A stretch of DNA of 64,000 bases from Ophryocystis elektroscirrha (Eukaryota; Apicomplexa; Conoidasida; Neogregarinorida; Ophryocystidae). How positions within the stretch are numbered: the first letter of the stretch is position 1; every line of letters starts with the position of its first letter. Both the position numbers and the translations under genes were made by a program. Positions 27,163 to 39,464 of this stretch are shown in pieces. The notes below the pieces were generated by a model that did no database searches, was not told the origin of the DNA, and worked only from the letters and a program-made list of their open reading frames with translations. Where the stretch lies: positions 60,483 to 124,482 of the forward strand of contig JAQIFP010000009.1 of the NCBI GenBank assembly GCA_030141585.1, in the 5' to 3' direction.

Positions 27163-28571
27163 TCAATTCCAACATAATTTTCGTAATGCCGGGAGCGTTG
27201 AAGGATCTGGAGACTTTATCAACGACGATGTTTTGTTATCATCTTCTTCCCTTTGTATATTATGTTTGAATACAGATTGCATCAAATTCTCATGAAGTTG
27301 AGAGATATCAGAATTTTTTTTATTTGTTGTCGTTGTAAGCATGGACATTAACGGTGAGTCCTTAAAACTTTCTACTGTTCAAAATTATGATAACGAATGC
27401 AGAAACGTTGATTTTTTCATTTTAAAATAATATTGGACTATACACGTATGCATTTGTGTTTAGTTTCTATATAGTTAAAGATATAAAAGCCTTCAAAATT
27501 TTTATATAGCATGTATTAAATATATATCTCATATGGTAATGAAAGACTATCTTTATTTATATTATAAGTACGAATTAATTGTAATATAATTATTCATTAT
27601 TTAAATTTAGTAGTGTATATAATTTAGCTGTCATACTATAATTTGTTAACTGTACCTTGTGGAATGAGTGTTTCACTACACACATTTTGTTGAGGTTCAG
27701 AAGTGTTCATATTAAGAACCGCTCTGAGTTGTTTGGATTTTATTTCATTAATATGTATGGAGGGATTGTTTTGTTTTAGAATAGTATTAAGAAGTGACGA
27801 GTTATTATTTTCTGATGAATACTGTTTTTCATGAATTGGTTGAGAACAAATGTGAGTAATATATGGCTGTTTCTGTTTGCTCAAGATTGGCTTATATTTT
27901 TTATTAGCCACGGAGTAACGGGTATTTGTGACGTTATTGAGTATAAAAGAATTTGATATTGAACACAATTTTTCATGTTTTCTCGTATAAATGTTATTTG
28001 AGTTTAACGAAGGGTTAAATTGAACAGTTCGGATTTGTCGGTTCGAGTTATTATGTTTAATATTGATTTTATCAAGAATAAGCTGAAAGTTTTCTCGTTC
28101 AAAAGGCTCTTTTTCACTAAGACAAGTTTCTTTTTTGTTACAATTTATGTTTTGTTTGTCATTTGCTTCGGAAGAGTGCTGTGTTGTAGAAAGAGAGTTT
28201 GTGGTAGCTGTAGTGGAAGACTGTTCTTTGGAAGTTTCAGCTGCAGCGGAAGATGATGAAGACGAAGATGAAGAAGTAGAAGAAGCTGCAGAGCAGTTAT
28301 TTATTGAAACTGATTTGAGGAAATTATTATTATTCCTAGTTATTGATCGATGTTCTGCATACGCATGTTTGGAACACTGCAAACGGCAAAATGACTTGCG
28401 TAACCCTAATTCGTCGTTTTTTGTAATACATTCGGCATTCGAGATTATTTGTAGTGAAAACAACACATAAATAATTAATAAGTCCTGGATAGCTTTATAT
28501 TCATCAGCATTCTCTATAAATAACTGATCTTTATTAAATGTACATAGAGATTCAGATGACATACAGATCAT
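27163..28571 (-). CDS. Hypothetical Ser-rich, low-complexity protein
   Basis: Two exons: 28571 to about 27,652, and about 27,377 to 27163. They join as LIPQ-VESFKDSPLMSM, giving about 380 residues. A hydrophobic stretch (DLLIIYVLFSLQIIS) lies near residue 35. A homopolymeric Ser/Ala run (28238-28283) is followed by Asn/Gln/Ser-rich sequence. The C-terminus is SLIKSPDPSTLPALRKLCWN, the only part that looks constrained. TTTTCATAG directly before the ATG suggests a spliced 5' UTR or a missing first exon. Not recognised. The membrane stretch is too weak for a firm location. Confidence 0.6.
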
Positions 28572-29535
28572 TCCTATGAAAACAAATTTACATGTGCAAT
28601 GCTCAATTTTTAATAATCTATCCGCCTTCTGTACTCATTGAAAAATCTTAAGTTTAAAGTGTTCATAAATTAATAAATACATTATTTCAATTGTATTCAA
28701 ATACATTCTGTACATAAACTCAACAATATATATATTTACAAGAAATAAATTGTGATAAAACTGCTGCATAATTATTAACTAAACAAAATTTTTCCAGTGA
28801 CCTTAAATATTTTCTTTTATTTACGGAGTTAGATATATACCAGGCTTAAATATCTCATATATTAGAAAAAAAATTGAACCTCAAAACTTAAATCTATACA
28901 CTTTTTAATTATCTTATAAATCTTTTACCAATACTGGTATTTATAAATTAAGAATTATTTTTAAGATTAAAATGACGAATAAACATTTAAAAGCACACTC
29001 TACCAGTGTACTTAAACTACTTTAATATAGAATGTTCAATACAACTTTCAAACTTACTTGAAACTATTGATCAACCCACGCTAACGCACTTTGATATATC
29101 AAAACCAATGCAACAGATTTTTAAATCACTTATGTATGCAAATCGGAGCAGCTGTAATTTTTTATAATGCAGAAATGATAGTCGTCAATCCTTTGTATTT
29201 GAAGACTTTAATTGTAAAATTATAAAATTTACCTAATAATTAAAGTTGTGTGTTGTCGCTAGTGATACAAAAACTAACAAAAAACTGAATTATGCGATAA
29301 AATAAAATCCAAAGCAAATATAACGTATTGCAATATCATTTATTTTTTTTTTAATTCATTAAAATAATTACAACTAAAATAATAATTTTATAAAAATCAA
29401 AAGAATACAATATTGCAGTATTTTTAATTATGTGTGCATTCATGGTATATAATGTATGTGCTCAGTGGAATTTTACTTAAATTTTGTTTTAGTGAAAAAA
29501 AAAGTATTAAATTATTTAAATAAAGAATGTTTTTG
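28572..29535. other. Long AT-rich spacer
   Basis: 964 nt between two minus-strand genes. It may hold a 5' exon of the Ser-rich gene and the NTH1 3' UTR. No open segment with plausible splice partners was found. Confidence 0.45.
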
Positions 29536-31228
29536 TCACTCAATTACAGTGATAATAATATGTTTTCTTTTGCGTAATTTTTTGGAAGGACAAATATGTT
29601 GAATTAAGCATGAATCGCACTAAATACAAGCTAATATGACAAATTATATTACTAGTGGAATTGCTTTGCAAATTTGTTGGCCGAATCCAACCAAGGTTTC
29701 GTTAAAAATAGACCAAAGATCTCTGCAATTTATAAAATGATTGTGTAAAAATTTATTTTCTTATTGTATACTTATAAAATCGAAACCGGATTATTATTTA
29801 TTTATACATAGGTTATATATTCATTATCGATTTTATTAATTATATTTAAAAATTATGCATTACTTTGGTATTACTCGAGGTAATGCTAAACATGTTTCTT
29901 CTGGAGTTTTAGTGCTTACCCACTTGAGTCTGAAAAGATACATAAACAAAATATTTTAGCAACCTGTTGCAAATGCGATGTACGTGGACGTCAACAGCAA
30001 TACCAACTACCTCATCCCACGCCTAGGAATTATTATTTTTAAGTCGAAACGCACACATTTCATAGCTAGAATGCCCATTTTCGGTCCAATTCCTGGAAGA
30101 CTGCACAAATCTTCTAAATTATGAGGAATGTCTTTCTTATATTGAGATTCTAATATGTCACACAGCTTTTTCATATTCCTTCAAATGTGTTTATTATCAT
30201 CAACATTTTACTTAGCCTTAGTTCTGTGAAAAGACACGCCTTTCAAAATATTTTCTAATTCCTCTAAAATTCACGAAATCATAGGTTATTATCAATAATT
30301 CACAACATACAAATACATTATCACATATCTATTATGACTCAAAAAATATATTGAAAAAACAAACAGTGCTCAGTTATAGTATTTCTATCTGTATTTTAAA
30401 AAGTTAATTTAACCATATATTACCTTCAGAGTAGGTTTTTATGTTATCTATTGTTAAACCAAGATTTTTGAGGCGTTCCATACATTCTGACTATTCTTTA
30501 AATATCGTAATATTTACTAGCATTGACTAAATCTGACGTTTGGCTTGACAAAAATACCGCGATTAAATGCTGAAACCTCTGAATATAGTATAAAGACGTT
30601 TGTCAATATACCCGTGTCTTTTCGTCTGCTTCACGCTCTGCTAAACAGTGGCATCCAGCCGAATCCACAGGAGCGTCTCTATTTTTACGCATTTGTAGTA
30701 TTCCTGCATAAAAACGTGTATTTAACGTATACCTACCATTCCAAGCCTCATAAAAATTAGGAGGTGGCTTGCATTCTTTCATTGCATTCTCAATCGCTTC
30801 AGTCGTAATTTTCACTTTCTTCTTTTTAACAAATTTTACGGCATTTTCAATTGACTGAAAATACATGTAATTATTATGTGTATAGAAATAGATATAATTA
30901 CTTTTTAGTTTAGTTAGTGTAAACTTTATCAAGCTTTATTAAGAAAAGCTTGATAACGCGAAATATGTATATTTATGCACAATACATTTTATTTGTGTTC
31001 ATGTAAAAAGAGCATAACTTACATATATGATATATAAAAATCATTTATTTTTATGACAGGATGGTAGTGTATACAATTGTATATATAAATATATAGAAAA
31101 ATTACTTGTTTTTCTTCTTTAATTGTAACACTATCACTTGTTCTGGGAGACTCTACATATTTATACTTCTCAAAATTGTCTAAATATTCATCTTTATTGT
31201 ATTCTTTTTTGACATCTTTTTTTTTCAT
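29536..31228 (-). CDS. NTH1: Endonuclease III-like DNA glycosylase/AP lyase
   Basis: Base-excision repair enzyme that removes oxidised pyrimidines and cuts the abasic site. At least nine exons are read, many introns being about 31-35 nt. The sequence runs QMRKNRDAPVDSAG, FQHLIAVFLSSQTSDLV, CMERLKNLGLTIDNI, GVSFHRTKAKNMKKLCDILE, the helix-hairpin-helix SLPGIGPKMGILAMKCV with catalytic Lys, IAVDVHVHRICNRL with catalytic Asp, KTPEETCLALPRV, and LWSIFNETLVGFGQQIC. A final exon supplies CDSCLIQHICP for the 4Fe-4S loop. As spliced here the loop is C-x5-C-x2-C-x5-C, one residue shorter than the usual first spacing. The start is ATG 31228, since the longer frame begins with TTG. It shares a 228-nt divergent promoter with the IPI1/TEX10-like gene. 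Confidence 0.92.
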
Positions 31229-31456
31229 GAAAAGGTGCAAATGTAGTATTGACGGAGTCTATCTTTAAATAATTTACAACATAATTGTGAAAAATTTAAT
31301 GATGTTTGAGAATTATATAAGCATTTATAAAAAGAACCCCCAAATTTCACTGTAATAAATATTTTTTTTGGTTATATATAATTATTCTATAGTAAATTTA
31401 CATAATATTAAAACTTTTGTAAAATTATTATCCTTTAGATCTGTTCGCCTGATGAA
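31229..31456. promoter_or_regulatory. Short bidirectional promoter (NTH1 / IPI1-TEX10)
   Basis: Only 228 nt separate the two divergent start codons, so both promoters must lie here unless 5' exons were missed. An acceptor-like CCTTTAG at about 31,433-31,439 suggests the IPI1/TEX10-like mRNA may have an upstream exon. No core element identified. Confidence 0.5.
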
Positions 31457-34400
31457 ATGAAAAAAAGGCGTAGCTCCGATTTTTCACGGTCAGTGCAACG
31501 TCTTGGTCATAAGAAACTATGTCGTGCAAACGAGATTCATCAAAATTTAAAAGTTAAAGCTGTAAAAGTTTTACCTCAAAAAGCTCTTACAGTTCAAATA
31601 GACCCACTTAATGAATTTTTAGCTCAAGTAAGATTCACAAATCTTTTCACATATTTGTTTACTGTTTTATAACAGTAATCAATTGATTTTCAGTGATAAT
31701 TTCACACTTGTTTATTCATTTATTTTGATACATATGCTCGCATCTTTTTAAAAAAATGTTTTAAATCTATTTACCACTTTTCAAATAATAAGTCGTACAA
31801 ATATATGGTTACATAATATGAATATACTCAACTTTATAAAATCAATATGTGGATAATAAAATGATTGTATTATTTTTTAGTTAAGCCACCATAACCCTCA
31901 CCATCGTCGGAACGGTTTAATAAATATAGGAAATTTCGTTAAGGATAATGATTTGCAAACTCAAAGTGGAACATTACTTTTGAGGATACATAAGTGTGCA
32001 ATAGACCACAATGAAACTGTTCGGCAACAATACTTTGTACTACTAAAACGCATTCTTCAAACAATAAAAGTTTCCCCCAAAAATTCTGCGAATTTTCTTC
32101 CTTTTTTAAATGATATTGGGCTTCAATTATCCGTGATAATAACACACACAATACCCGCAATACGAAATGAAATAGTCAACATATTTGAGATATACAGAAC
32201 GTATTTAGAACCTCAACATTTTCTACAGTTATTTTTACGTGCAGCCAGTACCATAAATTGCGATTGTTCAGACAATTTTGGGTTAGCTGTAAGATTCAAT
32301 ATAGTTTTACATAACCGTCTGACTGTCTATTTTGACAGCATAGACAGTGTATAAAAAATCACAGTTTCTTACTTATTTATCAAAATTTAGCAAAAATATA
32401 GAAGTGTATATATATATACTTTTATCATAATATATTTATATACATATATATATGTATTTTTGGTTAAATTCTCATAAAGATGTTGTAGAACATTTTTTTA
32501 TGTATTTAGGTATGCTTCGTATTTGAGTTGTACAATCGATGTTTAGGCACCACGATAAACCAACCTTTGGAATATTGTTTGACATTATTTCGAATAAGTG
32601 ATATAGCTTTAGCTATTTTGCAAATGATACAAAATCGAGACACATACAACGATAATTTAAAAGCCATATTTTCTATAAATTTGCACAATTCAAGTAACAA
32701 TTCCTGGGAGAAACCCTTAATTGAAGCATTTTTTAAATATATAGAATTATTGATAAACTTAAATTCTACAGGGTCTAAGGGTAACTTGGATAATGCTGCT
32801 TTGAAAAGGTTACAATGCTTATATTCATTCAATCAAAATAATGTGAGTACCATATCCATTGCATGTATATGCCATCTTATCAAATGTTTGCATAAAGTGC
32901 TGAAAATTTTATCTTCAGTTGATGAAACTACAATTTGGGACATAACCAGATTACTATGCTATTACACTCAGTTGGAATATATAGACAATGATATATTATG
33001 TATTATTAACGAAATAAAATTTTACCTTCTTCAATGCTCATTTACAATTTACGAATCTAGCAAAAGTATCGAAGAAACTAACAAAAATCATTCTTTATCA
33101 AGATTTGTGTTGTTGTGTGTGCTCCCGCATATTCAAACCGACATTATTCTTAACTTGATTGAAGTTTACTATGACTCCACTAATTATACAATAATACTTC
33201 AAGAATTATTATTCAAACTGTGGGGTTTAAGTAATAAAAGTAACAATTTTTACAGAAATGCTTTAATACCAGTTTTTGATATAGAATTGTCTAAAAGAAT
33301 CAAAATTATAGAAAATTTATTAAAAAGCAAAAATATACCTTACGTTAAATTAATCAAAATATTCTCCAATAAGTCTTTAGAAGTTGCTATTGAAGATGTG
33401 AATAAATTATATTATAATTTATTTATGTCAGTACTTGAGTTATACCATAAAATTGCTGCTCATTTTATTGCCTTGAAATTGAAAGATGACACAGTAAAAG
33501 CAAAAATATTAAGAAATGACTACGAAAATATATTTCCGTTATCAGATTTGAATTCGTATAGTTCAAGTTCTCCCATACTTACATTGTTAATTCATAAACC
33601 TTCAAATACTAATACGAATACTTCAGAGACATTCAAAAATAGAAACTTTGATACAGATTTCATATCTCTTAGTGGAACCGGTTCAGAAGACAATAATACC
33701 CATTTCAGTGATAGCTGTAAATCTGGTTCAATTTTTGATGACGTCAGCAATCACTCAATGGACGATTCTTTTCAAGAAGACGTCGGTCATTGGAGTTTGC
33801 CAGAGATAGCTGAATCGAGTGAAAATACAGAAATTAGCTCTGATCACGTATTAAATGACACCTTAAATGATAATTCTGAAAGCTTGATTTCTTCGAACAG
33901 TTTGGTGTCCAATGACACTTCCAATTCTCAATCAAGTGATACGCGAACCGAAGTAATGTCCGAACAAAAAGAATTATCTATAAGAAGTTATTTTTCAGAA
34001 TCACCATTAGACTATAAATTGGCACATCATGAAAATACAGATAATACAAATTTACAATATAATAACTCAAACGAAGAATCATTTGAAAAAGATTTCAGCT
34101 CTGGTACTGAAGAAGATTTGAGTGATGGATTCAATTCAAATTGCCAGTTTGTAAAAAGTGCTCTTAATAAAAAAAATAAGGATGTTGATTTTAAAATAAA
34201 AGCTTATGAATTGCCTAAAAAAAAATTTAGTTCAAAAAAACCGATATTAAACACAGGATGTACAAAAAATACAATTATAAAGAAAGAAAATGGAAATGTT
34301 GAGAAAATCTGCCAATCTATTTTATCTCACATAATTAAATCTCAAAAATGTTTTATAGAATTGTGTACATCACATTTATTTCAACAATTAAATTGTACAG

Positions 34401-34939
34401 AATCGAACTCACAGAAGCAAAAAATAATAAAATTATTAATATTTCCGGAAAATCAGCACTTTTGGTTGAATGATTGGGTTTTCTATATTGCCATCTCTAT
34501 CAAATTAAATCTATCTACAAATCTTGAAATTGAATTAATCGATAATTTTTTAAAAATATTGGTGCTAATTAATGCTAATGTACGGAGTAGGGAGTTAAAG
34601 GAAATGAAAAATAAAATTATCATAAATAAGTCTTTATGGTATTTTTTAAATTTAATTGACTCAAGTAAAGCAAGTTTAATACTTTTGCAACTAATCACGC
34701 TAGAAACTCTAAACGAAAATCTTCAACTGCGTAAAAACATTTTAAGTCTACCTCTTATGACAAAAACTGCTATACTTCAATTAATTTATGCTTCACAATT
34801 TGAGAATTTTTTACTAAAAGTTTTATTTCTTAAAATTTTTACAGAAGATTCATCAACCCAAATTCGAGATCAATGTAAGAAATACATGCCTGAGATAAAC
34901 CTCCAGTGTAAACTATATATACTACAATTAAGCAAATAA
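31457..34939 (+). CDS. IPI1/TEX10-like ribosome biogenesis protein
   Basis: Three exons join in phase: 31457-31627, 31881-32348 and 32510-34939, giving 1,022 residues. The N-terminal region matches the Ipi1/TEX10 family, scaffold of the Rix1/PELP1-TEX10 complex in 60S and ITS2 processing. It has LSHHNPHHRRNGLINIG, LLLRIHKCAIDHNETVRQQY, and LSVIITHTIPAIRNEIVNIF, which corresponds to the family's conserved AMTHI segment. The rest is alpha-helical HEAT-like sequence. An acidic Ser/Asn/Asp linker (about 33,600-34,150) interrupts it, and helical sequence resumes to the end. The protein is closer in length to TEX10 than to yeast Ipi1. An upstream 5' exon is possible, because the frame is open back to CCTTTAG. 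Confidence 0.8.
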
Positions 34940-35093
34940 TGCTAATTTTGTATCATGGTATATGTGCATGAGAAAAAAAACAACTGTTATTCAACGGGGT
35001 AGAGCTTTGATGTATTAAGGTTAACCAAATCAAGTGAAACATCGATAAAATACGGCCAGTTTATTGACGAAGTCCTAATGTGTATATCACTTA

Positions 35094-35833
35094 TCAGAAT
35101 AAAATCTTACTCGATGCTGCTGTAGGCTGGCCCGTTGGTTCAGGATGACTTTTAGGGTTTTTTATTGTTCCGTCAATCGAAAGAATCAAACATGCTGCCT
35201 ATCAGAAATGGTTTCTTTTTTTTTTTTTTTTACTTCAGTAGCAGCTTCAATAGCATTTTTTTTCACAACTGATGGTTCCCATATAAAAGATTCATAAGTA
35301 TCACATATCCCTTTATTACAGTCAACACCCATCCATCTTGTTTCCTCTATAAAGAGTTTTCTATTGAATTTTCTTTTACCATTGTCTTGATTATGAGCTT
35401 GGCGAAGTTGGTTTAATATGGAAATTTGATCTAACCCACTGTTTTTAGCTAAAGTGCGTGGAATGCATTCTAAAGCTTTAGCAAATATCCCCATAAAAGT
35501 AGAGTTCATAGTATACATCATTCGGCTTTTTTCTCGTAAATATCTGCTCAATTCCATCTGTTTGTTCTTTGATTTTTGTTTTTTTACCTCTATAGCTCCT
35601 CCGCCACCGACTACATATTTATTTTTGATAGCTCTTCGAACTATCATTATGGCGTCATTTATACTACGCTCTGTTTCGTCAATAAATTGGGGAGCACCAC
35701 CCCTTAAAATAACTGTAGCTGTTTTGGCCTTTTATTTTGTATAATTTCACAATACTTACAAATGAGCAATCAGTAAAAAAGTTATACCGTTCTGATCCTA
35801 GCTGGACTTCTTCAAACTTTCCGCAGGTACCTG

Positions 35834-35864
<31 letters not shown>

Positions 35865-36713
35865 TACCAAGAACATGACCACTTAAATTATTTACAGTTG
35901 TTTGGATCTTCGCACCAGTAGCTTGTGCTGTTCTTTTCATATCAGCATCTTCCACACGTCCAGCACAAAAAATTTTATGGTCAGCAAAATACTGTGTTGC
36001 TAGATCTCCTATGGGTAAACGGCTAAGAACAACTAATTGAATTTAAAGCAAAAATAAGAATTACTTTGTGCACCAGAGTTTACAATTAAGTCTAATTTGT
36101 TGAAAATAATTTTCCACTCTGCATCTACGATGGATTGATAATCCTGAGTAAAAAAATAGTATGCAACTTTTTAATGAGTAAGACTATATATAAAGACTAA
36201 TAAAAATAATATTTACTTTAGGATTAGAAACTCGAATTTCCGCATTTTCTTTTTCTGCTTTGAGTTCTAGTTCCAAGTTTAACAACAAAATTTTGGGGTT
36301 TTGAAATGATTTTGGCTGCTGCTCAAATCCAGCGTAAGAAAAAGTTTTTTTGAATGCTACACCTTTCACTAACATTGAATCCTAATTTTCCCTTTTTTTT
36401 TTTTTTTCATTTTTTACCTGTACAGAACCACCCGTCACTTTTTTTATACCGATCATGTTTTTATCTAGCGAAATATCAAGTGATAAAACAGCATCAACAA
36501 TCATCTTTCAGACATATGATATTAAAAAAATATACCTCAGCAAAATATTTTTTATATGATGAAATGAGTTTTGAATTTAAAGAAGTCTCTGCGCATTTCT
36601 CCAAAAGGTGTCTTCGTTCACTGTTTGTGCAATCATATAAAATATCATTTTCACCTATCACTTTTATCATCTATGGATATTTCCACTGCTTTCAGCCTGT
36701 TCAAAGCCTAAAG

Positions 36714-36744
<31 letters not shown>

Positions 36745-37341
36745 TTACTTCTTTGCAAGCATATTGAAAACTCTTTATTATTAGTTGTGGTGCAACTTTA
36801 TCTTCAATGTATTGTTTCGCTTCATTTAAAAGCTCCCCTAATTTTGTATTTTAGTTTATCATTTTACCTGCTAATAAAATAACAGACGTCGTTCCATCTC
36901 CAATTTCTGCATCTTGCGCTTTTGCAATATCTACAAGAATTCGACCAGCAGGGTGTACAATATTCAATAAATCAATAATTGTAGCTCCATCGTTTGTGAT
37001 AGTCACAGAATTTTCAGTCTGTATAAGTTTGTCCATTCCACGAGGACCAAGTGTCGTCTTCAAAATATCCACTATTGCTTGACATGCGTTTATATTCGCT
37101 ATAGTTTGAGCTTGACGGTGTGACGTATCAACTCCTTCTTTCAATAACAAAATAGGAGCGTGCTAAAAACACAATAAATTAAATACAAACTGTAATCACT
37201 CTACAACTAATAAATAAACGAATTCACACTTTTTATTCGTTCAAAGCAATATACGCAAATAAACCATAAGCTGTATTTGAAATACTATATTTTTGTTTGT
37301 TTTAAAATAAATATAATTACCAAAAATTGAGGGGATGACAT
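35094..37341 (-). CDS. CCT7: Chaperonin CCT subunit eta (TCP1-eta)
   Basis: Subunit of the cytosolic TRiC/CCT folding machine that folds actin and tubulin. The first exon is tiny (37341-37321, MSSPQFL). The next carries [39 protein letters not shown] and [12 protein letters not shown], the ATP-binding motifs. Later come [17 protein letters not shown] (eta-type), [45 protein letters not shown] and IDGTIKNP. The C-terminus is TAASSKILF. Introns are mostly 25-40 nt with long homopolymers, for example T tracts at about 35,833-35,862 and 36,716-36,732. Two introns, 35558-35587 (30 nt) and 35347-35379 (33 nt), are multiples of three without stops and look like coding insertions until compared with the family. 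Confidence 0.96.
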
Positions 37342-37726
37342 TTTTCAGTTGGGGCAGAATTGACACTGATTTTGACGGTCTCTTTGCTGAAAGTTCCTGA
37401 TGACCGCAATATTTAATCAAAAACTATAAATCTAAAGTTATATTTTTGTATGGTTTTAATTCTACTATTCTTTAAATATGTTTGTTCTTTATATATCAAT
37501 AAATCATTGCAACAACGTTTCTGATCATGACATAATGTCTCTTGTTGTTGCCAATATATATAAACCTTATACTTTATTTAAAGCACATTAGATAAACTTA
37601 CATGAAAACTTAATGTGTTAGAGCAGTATAATTTTCATACATTACTATATTTTTTTTTTTTTATATGAAAAAAACTTGCAAATATATTAAAAAATATTTA
37701 AAAAAAAAAAAAAAAAAAAAAGCACA
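37342..37726. other. Spacer between CCT7 start and SAS6-like 3' end
   Basis: 385 nt of AT-rich sequence with a 20-nt A tract at about 37,700-37,721. It should contain the CCT7 promoter. A continuation of the SAS6-like gene here was looked for and not found. Confidence 0.55.
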
Positions 37727-38911
37727 TCAAGTCATTAAAGATTTAAACTTAATTTTTTTTTGTATTTGCATTAATAAAGAAGGATTTTTCATTCGAATAA
37801 GTCCATTTATTTCTTGCAAACGAGTTTTCATTAACGTTAACTTTGATTTAATATTATTATAACGGAAAGTAACATGTTGTCGTATTATATCGAATGGCGT
37901 TTGATCAAGTTTCAGAGTTAATAAGTCTACGTATCGATACTCAAGATTTTGTACAAAATTTAATTTAGCTGATCGATTTTCGTCCATCATGAATATTGCA
38001 AGAAAACTATAACATACAGTATACATAGCATTCTGTAACTACAGTTTTTTTTGACAGAAATCAGTAAGACGTGTATATATATATATATATCTATGTATAT
38101 ATATATATATATTTTTTTTTTTATTTAGACCCACAATCAAACAGATGAATTTAAGATACTAATTAATTTTAATTATTGATTATGATTTTTAAAGTTGTTG
38201 CTCTTTCAATGATTAATTACCTGTGAGGTTCTTTGATACAAGAATTAATCATTTTAGTAATAACAGCAGGAAATTCATGAAATTCCACTACAATATTTTG
38301 CTCAGCTTGGAGTAACTTAAATCCATCTGAGTCGCAACTAAAAGAGAAATAAAAAAAAAAAAGATTTACCTATGAAAAAAATGGAAGAAAAGATCATTAT
38401 CACTTAATAACTCGAGGCGTACATGTTGAGGATCAGAGTTGTTTCCCTTATCACGTATAAATATTATCAATTTAATTTACGAGGACTAAAAGTTTACACC
38501 TCACAATTTCTATACTTCCTACTTCCTACAACAACGAACCAAAATGTTATGATATATAGAAAATACAGTTAATTCTTATAAGCAAGTACAACCATTCATG
38601 AAACCTTTTTTTTTTTGATACACTGCATATTGAACGCACATAATAGAGAAAAATCATATTCGTAAAATTTTGATGGATTCACTTTGCACACAAATTCTTT
38701 TATCTTTTTATTGCTAAAATTACCTTAGGCCCTTTTTCGGAATCTTGCATTCGCAATTCCATTTGTATTTCTTGATTATAAACAATATTATGCCCTTCAT
38801 CTGAATACACAGTAGTTTTTTATATTGAATACTTAATGATGGATCTAAAGAGTCTAATTCTGTAAAATCAAATGAAGTTAAAAAATTTGTATTCGAATTC
38901 TCGTTATCCAT
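37727..38911 (-). CDS. SAS-6-like protein with only a short coiled coil (SAS6L type)
   Basis: Matches the N-terminal head domain of SAS-6, the cartwheel protein of centrioles. The exons read MDNENSNTNFLTSFDFTELD, NEGHNIVYNQEIQMELRMQD, DPQHVRLELLSDNDLFFHF, DGFKLLQAEQNIVVEFHEFP and FLAIFMMDENRSAKLNFVQN. LEYRYVDLLTLKLDQTPFDI follows, and then a short helix (KLTLMKTRLQEINGLI). Intron 1 is 32 nt (38801-38832). The chain stops at TGA 37727, soon after the head, without the long coiled coil of true SAS-6. That agrees with SAS6L, which in apicomplexans sits at the apical complex rather than in the cartwheel (family knowledge). If 3' exons were missed, it could be canonical SAS-6. Confidence 0.78.
38072..38112. 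repeat. (TA)n microsatellite in a SAS6-like intron
   Basis: Two TA runs separated by CTATG, then a T tract. Confidence 0.85.
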
Positions 38912-39464
38912 ACTAAAAAAAAAATGTGGTAATTTAAAGTAGAGTTTTTTTTTTTTTTAATAAACTTCGTCATCTATTTTTTATGTAGAAACGTCAAAAT
39001 GTTGTTGTAAACTATACTTTAAAGTTTGAGTCTTTTATTTTTTCAGTTAAAATAAAATGAAAAAAAAATTATGAAAAAAAAAAGTATGCTTCAAATTGAT
39101 TTGATTGCAAAAAACTAATGTCTAAAAAGTAGCAAGCATTCAGTTTTATAGTTTTAGTATTTTTTTTTTAACATGCATGTCATGTTTTATTAAGTTATAA
39201 CAAATTTTGTTATTATTTTGCATGAGTTTAATAAAGTATTATATTAAACCAAGTTTTCAAAAGTGATATGTATAAATGATTTTCTAGAAAATTTTAATTA
39301 TAATAATTGGTATTTAATTATTTGAAAGATTTTATTTCTATAAGATAGTATTCTATGGAGGTATTATATATGCCATAACTTAAAAAAAAACTTTAAATAA
39401 AAAAAACCTTAAAAAAAAAAAAAAAAAAACTTTTTATTGTTGATTGAATTAAGTACTTACAACT
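38912..39464. other. Divergent promoter region SAS6-like/CCCH
   Basis: 553 nt, AT-rich, with A or T tracts at about 38,940-38,960 and 39,410-39,430. No gene seen. Confidence 0.55.

Noticed and set aside
28135..28470. Plus-strand ORF with an Asp/Glu run
   Set aside because: The acidic run is the complement of the poly-Ser codons of the minus-strand gene. No supporting start or splice context.
36354..36767. 137-residue plus-strand ORF
   Set aside because: It is antisense to CCT7 exons and introns, with Phe and Lys runs from intron homopolymers.
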